From the NCBI RefSeq assembly GCF_910584465.1, contig NZ_CAJUBK010000038.1:1-23847 (forward strand): a stretch of 23,847 nucleotides of DNA, written 5' to 3'. Positions 19,666 to 23,847 of the stretch are shown piece by piece. Each line of letters opens with the position of its first letter. Positions within the stretch are counted from its first letter, which is position 1. Both the position numbers and the translations under genes were made by a program. Origin of the DNA: an uncultured Oscillibacter sp. GTDB lineage: Bacteria; Bacillota; Clostridia; Oscillospirales; Oscillospiraceae. The notes below the pieces were generated by a model. It had not been told where the DNA came from and made no database searches. It was given only the letters and a program-made list of their open reading frames with translations.

Positions 19666-21726
19666 CTACTCCACGCCCCGCTGATAGAGGCCCCGGGTGA
19701 ACGGGCCCTGGGCCGGGGCCCCCTCCAGATAGGCGCGGCAGACCCGGACGCATTCCTCCGGGTCCTCCACCGTGAAGCGGAGCCGGGCGAAGGCCAGCCC
19801 CAGCGAGCGGTAGTCCGGCCGGTCCGCCAGCCAGAGGCGGCGGCTGTTCTCCACCTCCGTCCGGTGCCCGAAGGCGGGGAGGAGGGGGAAGGACGCGCCG
19901 GTGCGGTCGGTCAGGGCGTTCGGCCGGCCGCAGCGGCAGCCCACGCTGTTTTGGATGAGGCAGTTCTCCGTGATCATCAGCGGCAGGCGGCCGTAGACGA
20001 TGGCCTCGGCGGGGAGGATCTTCCTCATGTCCCGGATCTGGGCATAGCGCAGCTCGAAGGACAGGCAGGCGGAGGCCAGCCCCTCCTCCCGGAGCCAGGC
20101 CAGGGAGCGGCTGTTGAAGACGTTGAGCCCATAGTCCCCGTAAAGCCGGAAGCCCATGCCCCGGACCAGGGGGAAGTGCCCCAGGTTCCCCAGGAGCGCC
20201 CCGGCGGCGCCCAGGGAGGCGGCCCGCTCCAGCCAGCGGCGGAGCAGGGGCTCGTCTTTGTCGCGCCAGACCCGCGGCAGGACGGCGCACCATTCCGCCC
20301 CCGCCTCCGGCAGGGAGGTAAGGTCCGCCAGGACCTCCAGCGGTACATAGATCCTGGCCGGGCGGAGGTCCAAAAGCCCCGCCGTCAGCTGCGCGGCAGA
20401 GGCGACGGAGACCGTGATCTGCGGCGCGGCCGCGGAGCAGTCGATCCCCGGCAGGGGCGGGGGCTCCAGCTCCCGCCGACTGGGCGGGGCGGAACGGGCG
20501 GCGCTGAGGGCGTCCAGGGCGTCCCGGCGCAGGGCATTGATGGCGGCGGCGGGGAGGAACAGCCCCGGATCCACCGCGGCCTCCGCCCCGGCGCAGTAGT
20601 AGGGCGTCCCCCCGGTCTTGCACAGGCGGGCGGACAGGTCCTCCGCCGTCAGCGCCCGGCGCCCGGCGGGCTCCGGCACGGGGCCGGTGACCGTGACGCT
20701 GCGGCCGTCCCCGTCCTCCGCCGTCAGGGCGCAGGGGGCCCCCGCCCGGACCCGGCAGGCCAGGCGGACGGGGACCCGCCGCTCCTCCAGGCGGGGGGTC
20801 TCGGCGGCGGGAGGGGCGGCGTCCTCCGGACGGTGGCCCAGCATCTCGGGGCCCTTCCGCCCCCGCCAATAGGCGTCGGTGAAGCCGGAGCGGGAGAAGG
20901 CCCGCTCCAGCACGTCCTGCTCCTGGGCGGTGGGGGCCCGGCCCTCCTCCAGGAGGCGGGCATAGACGCCGGTGACCGCGGCCACGTAGGCGGGGCGGCG
21001 CATCCGCCCCTCGATCTTCAGGCAGGCCACGCCCATGTCCGCCATCTCCCGGAGGCGGCCGGCCAGGCAGCTGTCCTTGAGGCTCAGGGGCCGCTGGTCC
21101 CGCGCGGGCCCGCCGATCCCATAGGGCAGGCGGCAGGGCTGGGCGCAGCGCCCCCGGTTCCCGGAGCGGCCCCCGATCAGGGCGCTCATGGCGCACTGGC
21201 CGGAGTAGCACATGCACAGGGCCCCGTGGACGAACGCCTCGATCTCGGCGGGACAGGCCCGGCAGATCGCCGCCGTCTCCTCCTTGGAGCACTCCCGGGC
21301 GATGACCACCCGCCGGCACCCGGCGGCGGCGATCTCGTTCGCGCCGCCGGAGGTGAAGAGGCTCATCTGGGTGCTGGCATGGAGGGGCAGGTCGGGCAGG
21401 GCATGGCGGAGCAGGTCGAACAGCCCCCAGTCCTGGACCAGCACGGCGTCCACGCCGAGGCGGGAGGCGGTCCGGGCGGCCTCCAGCGCGGCGGGGAGCT
21501 CCCGGTCCGAGAGGAGGATGTTCAGGGTGAGGAAGGCCCGGACGCCCCGGACATGGCAGTAGGCCAGGGCGTCGGCGAACTCCTCCTCCGAGAAGTTCTG
21601 CGCGCCCCGGCGGGCGTTGAAGCCGCCCCAGCCCAGGTAGACGGCGTCCGCGCCGCTGTCCACGGCGGCCCGCAGGGCCTCCGGGGATCCGGCGGGGGCC
21701 AGCAGCTCCGGCAGGCCCGGCCTCAC
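19666..21726 (-). CDS. U32 family protein (peptidase family by name; RlhA/TrhP-like, with DUF3656 region)
   Basis: This 686-aa protein opens with PELLAPAGSPEALRAAVDSG and AVYLGWGGFNAR, the U32 N-terminal barrel. The U32 signature EAFVHGALCMCYSGQCAMS is at 163-181, followed by GGRSGNRGRCAQPCRLPY (185-202). Cysteines 171, 178, 194 and 198 are in the positions that hold an iron-sulfur cluster in several U32 proteins. A middle segment (about 310-430) fits DUF3656, and a second barrel-like part ends with a Cys cluster (SVGCRCGRPN). Relatives RlhA and TrhP hydroxylate rRNA or tRNA bases with prephenate, so an RNA-modification role is more likely than proteolysis; this is inference. The start is GTG overlapping the zapA stop as GTGA, so it is coupled to zapA, a common pairing in Firmicutes. 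Confidence 0.93.
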   Translation of the reverse strand: MRPGLPELLAPAGSPEALRAAVDSGADAVYLGWGGFNARRGAQNFSEEEFADALAYCHVRGVRAFLTLNILLSDRELPAALEAARTASRLGVDAVLVQDWGLFDLLRHALPDLPLHASTQMSLFTSGGANEIAAAGCRRVVIARECSKEETAAICRACPAEIEAFVHGALCMCYSGQCAMSALIGGRSGNRGRCAQPCRLPYGIGGPARDQRPLSLKDSCLAGRLREMADMGVACLKIEGRMRRPAYVAAVTGVYARLLEEGRAPTAQEQDVLERAFSRSGFTDAYWRGRKGPEMLGHRPEDAAPPAAETPRLEERRVPVRLACRVRAGAPCALTAEDGDGRSVTVTGPVPEPAGRRALTAEDLSARLCKTGGTPYYCAGAEAAVDPGLFLPAAAINALRRDALDALSAARSAPPSRRELEPPPLPGIDCSAAAPQITVSVASAAQLTAGLLDLRPARIYVPLEVLADLTSLPEAGAEWCAVLPRVWRDKDEPLLRRWLERAASLGAAGALLGNLGHFPLVRGMGFRLYGDYGLNVFNSRSLAWLREEGLASACLSFELRYAQIRDMRKILPAEAIVYGRLPLMITENCLIQNSVGCRCGRPNALTDRTGASFPLLPAFGHRTEVENSRRLWLADRPDYRSLGLAFARLRFTVEDPEECVRVCRAYLEGAPAQGPFTRGLYQRGVE

Positions 21727-22055
21727 TTAGAGCCCCGGCTGTCCAGCCGCTGCTGGAGGCGGACGATCTCCCGCTTCAGCTCGCTGACCTGGCCCTGGGC
21801 CTTCCCGGCCTCGTCCAGGTAGCCCTTGATCTGGCGGCGGAGCTGCTCGGCGGCGGCCTGGGCCTTGAAGAGCTCGTCGGCGATGTTGACGGCGGTGAGG
21901 ACCGCGGCGTCGGTCTTGCCGGCGCGGGTGCTGCCCAGGACCTCCTCCATCTTGTCGCCCACGTAAGCGCCGACCTTTTGCATGTAAGAGGCGGATTCCT
22001 CCGCCACGAAGGTGTACTCCTCCCCACAGATGGTGACGACCACACGGTTCGCCAT
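21723..22055 (-). CDS. zapA: Cell division protein ZapA
   Basis: This 110-aa protein matches Firmicute ZapA, which binds FtsZ and promotes Z-ring assembly. The N-terminal globular part NRVVVTICGEEYTFVAEESA and YMQKVGAYVGDKMEEV is diagnostic. ADELFKAQAAAEQLRRQIKG begins the long C-terminal coiled coil (about 58-106). The ATG has a near-perfect AAAGGAGGT ribosome site. The stop overlaps the U32 start. Its promoter is the likely head of the zapA - U32 - dut - maf - mreC - mreD - mrdA series. Confidence 0.94.
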   Translation of the reverse strand: MANRVVVTICGEEYTFVAEESASYMQKVGAYVGDKMEEVLGSTRAGKTDAAVLTAVNIADELFKAQAAAEQLRRQIKGYLDEAGKAQGQVSELKREIVRLQQRLDSRGSK

Positions 22056-22119
22056 ATAAGGGACCTCCTTTGACCGCGGAGGGGGCCTCCCCGATAGACC
22101 GCGAAATTTAACAGCGTAT

Positions 22120-22148
22120 AGTATAACATACCATCCGGAGGGACGCCA
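22120..22148 (-). promoter_or_regulatory. Likely promoter of zapA and downstream genes
   Basis: The minus strand carries TATACT (22120-22125) preceded by TGT, an extended -10. The hexamer 17 bp upstream (TGGCGT, 22143-22148) is a poor -35. It sits in an AT-richer stretch about 65 nt before the zapA ATG. Confidence 0.5.
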
Positions 22149-22204
22149 CAGGAAATTCGGAAGATCTTAAAAAATTTACAAACATTTCCCGCTATGGCCG
22201 GAGG

Positions 22205-22284
22205 GAGGGCTCGCCCCGGCCTGCCGGGGAGGTCTTTTCGGCAGGCCGGGCAAGCCCTCGGGGCCCTCAGGGAGGGCCCGAGGA
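22205..22284. repeat. Tandem GC-rich inverted repeats between degV and zapA
   Basis: The first element has a perfect 11-bp stem (22216-22226 with 22239-22249) inside an outer 7-bp stem GAGGGCT/AGCCCTC (22205-22211 with 22253-22259). The second, around 22257-22284, pairs GGGCCCT with AGGGCCC and adds CCTC/GAGG. Neither has a U-run on either side. They lie between the degV terminator and the zapA promoter; purpose unknown. Confidence 0.45.
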
Positions 22285-22293
22285 CGCCTGATG

Positions 22294-22326
22294 AAAAAGG
22301 AGAGGGACCCAGGATGGGTCCCTCTC
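22294..22326 (-). terminator. Intrinsic terminator of the DegV-family gene
   Basis: A perfect 12-bp stem (22300-22311 with 22315-22326, GAGAGGGACCCA/TGGGTCCCTCTC) with a 3-nt loop is followed on the minus strand by CCTTTTT. It lies about 60 nt past the stop codon. This is a textbook rho-independent terminator. Confidence 0.95.
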
Positions 22327-22386
22327 ACGACGCGCTCTCCCCCCTCCGGCGGGGCCCTGCCGCTCCCCCGACGGCCTGGGCGGCGG

Positions 22387-23226
22387 TCAATACCCGATGA
22401 TGAGCCCCTTCTCCATGGCATAGAAGCTGGTCAGCCCCCGGCAGGGGAAGATCTCCACGCTCTTCACCGGCAGGTCCTTCAGGATCTGCTCCTTGAGCTT
22501 CAGCGCCCCGGGCAGGTTCTCGCAGTGGCAGAGGATGACCTCCGCCCCGGTGCAGTCTTTGCTGTCCTTCATCAGGGCCGTGATGGTCTGATAGGTCTTG
22601 GACTCGCCCCGGGCCTTGCCCGCCACGTGGATGGTCCCCTGGGGCGTGGCGTCCGCGATGACGTGGATCCCCAGGGAGTGGAGCAGGGTCCCCACCAGGG
22701 GGCGCATCCGCCCGTTCTTGATCAGGTTGTCGAAATTCTCCAGCGTGAAGCAGGTCCGCAGGGCCGCCTGATACAGCCGCAGCTGGGCGCAGATCCCCTC
22801 GAAATCGCCGCCGGCCTCCAGCAGCTCCCTGGCCCGGCGGATCAGCAGGATCATGGCCCCCGCCGTGGCCTTGGAGTCGATGACGCAGATCTCCTTCTCC
22901 GGGTGATCCTCCAGGACCAGGTCCCGGCCCATCACCGCCGCGTTATAGGTCCCGGAGAGGTTGGCGGAGATGGTGAAGCAGACGGTCCGGTCGCCCTTCT
23001 CGAACGCCTTGGCGAAGGCCGCCGGGGAGGGGCAGGCGGTGGAGGCCGCGGCCTTCTCCTGGGCCATGGCCCCCAGGAGCTGAGGGACCTCCAGCTCGTC
23101 GTTGTCGATGAACTCCCGTTCGCCCACCTGGAGCCGCAGGGGCACCGTCTCGAACAGGACGCTCCCGCCTTGGGACTCACTCATGCGCAGGTCACAGCTG
23201 CTGTCGCTCACGATGCTGCAGATCAT
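22387..23226 (-). CDS. DegV family fatty-acid-binding protein
   Basis: This 279-aa protein belongs to the DegV family, which binds fatty acids between two domains and in some Firmicutes (FakB) presents them to the kinase FakA. Family marks are SIVSDSSCDL (4-13), TACPSP (63-68), TISANLSGTYNAA (85-97), ICVIDSK, and ENFDNLIKNGR in place of the usual L-x-x-L-x-x-G-G-R. C-terminal HCEN and IFPCRGLTSFYA fit the second lobe. The ATG at 23224-23226 is preferred over a GTG three codons upstream because GGGGTG lies 6 nt before it and it begins the conserved beta strand. It forms a single-gene unit with a good promoter and strong terminator. No fakA-like gene is in view, so a FakB role is unproven. Confidence 0.9.
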   Translation of the reverse strand: MICSIVSDSSCDLRMSESQGGSVLFETVPLRLQVGEREFIDNDELEVPQLLGAMAQEKAAASTACPSPAAFAKAFEKGDRTVCFTISANLSGTYNAAVMGRDLVLEDHPEKEICVIDSKATAGAMILLIRRARELLEAGGDFEGICAQLRLYQAALRTCFTLENFDNLIKNGRMRPLVGTLLHSLGIHVIADATPQGTIHVAGKARGESKTYQTITALMKDSKDCTGAEVILCHCENLPGALKLKEQILKDLPVKSVEIFPCRGLTSFYAMEKGLIIGY

Positions 23227-23270
23227 ACGATACACCCCACAATATGGTTTTTGATATCACGTCTTCTGTT

Positions 23271-23299
23271 ATCATACAGCATCCGCCCGCGTTTGTCAA
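23271..23299 (-). promoter_or_regulatory. Sigma-A promoter of the DegV-family gene
   Basis: The minus strand carries TTGACA (23294-23299), a 17-bp spacer and TATGAT (23271-23276). Consensus -35 and near-consensus -10 give a strong promoter starting about 40 nt before the gene. Confidence 0.9.
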
Positions 23300-23574
23300 C
23301 CCGGGACAGGGGGATCCGCCGGGAAATTTCCCCGCCGGAGGGGCGCCTGGAGGCGGCGGGGGAGGCCCGGGATCTTTTCGGGCGGTTCACAGTTGACATA
23401 ACGATGTTGAAAACTCTGTGGATAATGTGAAAAACTCTGGCCCCGGAAGGGGTCCGGGGGGCGGGGCGCGGCCGTGAGAAAAGTAACAAAAGTAACATTT
23501 TTCATAAAAACGGCAGAGCGGGCCGGGAAAAGGCGGGAAAGGTCCCTTCCGGGCCGCCCCGCGGCGGGAAGGGG
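23300..23574. other. Divergent intergenic region with DnaA box, AT-rich island and hairpin
   Basis: This region lies between two divergent promoters and shows no convincing gene. It contains a perfect DnaA box, TGTGGATAA (23417-23425, i.e. TTATCCACA on the minus strand), abutted by a looser TTTTTCACA match on the same strand. The near-repeat GAAAACTCTG/GAAAAACTCTG brackets the box. An AT-rich patch at about 23476-23511 carries the tandem 9-mer AAAAGTAAC twice (23479-23496). A strong hairpin at 23544-23573 (CCCTTCC/GGAAGGG with an inner GCCGC/GCGGC) ends just before the topoisomerase -35. The combination recalls origin-like DNA, but only one perfect box is present and dnaA is not here. Confidence 0.55.
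23417..23425 (-). promoter_or_regulatory. Perfect DnaA box
   Basis: TTATCCACA reads on the minus strand, the strict high-affinity DnaA-binding 9-mer. It sits in a locally AT-rich context inside very GC-rich DNA, in an intergenic region upstream of a topoisomerase gene. Confidence 0.65.
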
Positions 23575-23603
23575 TTGAACCTTGGGGATCCTTATGATAC
23601 AAT
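23575..23603 (+). promoter_or_regulatory. Sigma-A promoter of the topoisomerase subunit gene
   Basis: The plus strand has TTGAAC (23575-23580), a 17-bp spacer and TACAAT (23598-23603) preceded by TGA (extended -10). It lies about 55 nt before the start codon. Confidence 0.87.
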
Positions 23604-23657
23604 AGCCCGCAGGAAGATCGGCTGTCCCCGGCGGACGCCGGCGGGCTTGGAGGTAGT

Positions 23658-23847
23658 ATGGCAAAGAAACAGGATTACGGCAACGAGAGCATCTCCGCCT
23701 TGAAGGGCGCGGACCGGGTGCGGAAACGGCCCGGCGTCATCTTCGGCTCCGACGGCCTGGACGGCTGCGAGCACGCGGTGTTCGAGATCTTATCCAACTC
23801 CATCGACGAGGCCCGGGAGGGCCACGGCACGTCCATCACCGTCACCC
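23658..23847 (+). CDS. parE: Type IIA DNA topoisomerase B subunit, ParE/GyrB-like (N-terminal 63 codons only)
   Basis: This is the start of an ATPase subunit of a type IIA topoisomerase, cut by the window edge. NESISALKGADRVRKRPGVI (9-28) and FEILSNSIDEAREGHG carry the GHKL ATP-binding Asn and the E-x-x-x-N-S-x-D-E-A pattern. The form VIFGSDGLDGCEHAVFEILS differs from ordinary GyrB (MYIGST...GLHHLVYEIVDN) and fits the second, ParE-like clade seen in clostridia. The ATG at 23658-23660 follows TTGGAGGTAGT. It has its own promoter and is divergent from the DegV gene. ParE versus a GyrB paralogue cannot be settled from 63 residues; the symbol is tentative. Confidence 0.88.
   Translation, partial: MAKKQDYGNESISALKGADRVRKRPGVIFGSDGLDGCEHAVFEILSNSIDEAREGHGTSITVT

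Noticed and set aside
1..23847. CRISPR arrays, tRNA or rRNA genes, transposases, phage genes, restriction or toxin-antitoxin systems
   Set aside because: No regularly spaced repeats, no cloverleaf with a T-loop, and no protein of these classes was recognised on either strand. The window is mainly conserved housekeeping DNA.

Overview
The window looks like a chromosomal segment from a GC-rich Firmicute, most likely a gut Clostridia of the Oscillospiraceae type. By eye about two thirds of bases are G or C. The gene families (T-box leaders on aminoacyl-tRNA synthetase genes, ZapA with a U32 protein, MreC/MreD, Spo0J-type ParB, clostridial MinD and MgsA) and strong AGGAGG-type ribosome sites support this. 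Species cannot be fixed from the sequence alone. Almost every gene is on the minus strand; only the last, partial gene (a type IIA topoisomerase B subunit) is on the plus strand, so the far right end is a divergent junction.

Reading the minus strand from right to left: a DegV-family gene has its own promoter and a strong intrinsic terminator. Then comes a long cell-envelope and division cluster: zapA, a U32-family gene, dut, maf, mreC, mreD and mrdA (PBP2). Next is a chromosome-segregation block: a cytoplasmic GH13 alpha-glucan hydrolase, parA, parB, a small membrane coiled-coil protein that overlaps parB, and serS. Three parS-like palindromes lie in and around this block, at 10259, 12900 and 14887. 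One covers the GH13 stop codon. After serS there is a palindrome-rich spacer, then mscL, rsmG, a MinD-like ATPase and a MgsA-like protein lacking key catalytic residues. The left part holds the hisS - unknown membrane protein - aspS - DUF1275 - maa group, headed by a T-box leader, and finally the start of glyS behind a second T-box leader.

Functionally this is mostly housekeeping: tRNA charging, cell shape and division, segregation and nucleotide-pool hygiene. rsmG, parA, parB, parS, serS, a topoisomerase gene and a perfect DnaA box all suggest a region not far from the replication origin, although dnaA itself is not here.

The most interesting signals are these. (1) Both T-box leaders start from near-consensus promoters only about 45 nt before the conserved AGAGAG element, so their Stem I must be far shorter than the usual transcriptional T-box. 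(2) The hisS-aspS leader carries a tRNA-binding bulge that matches tRNA-Asp rather than tRNA-His. (3) There is a set of three parS sites sharing one variant end, two of them bracketing the GH13 gene. (4) The MgsA homologue has lost the catalytic Asp and phosphate-binding residues. No CRISPR array, tRNA, rRNA, transposase or phage gene was seen.
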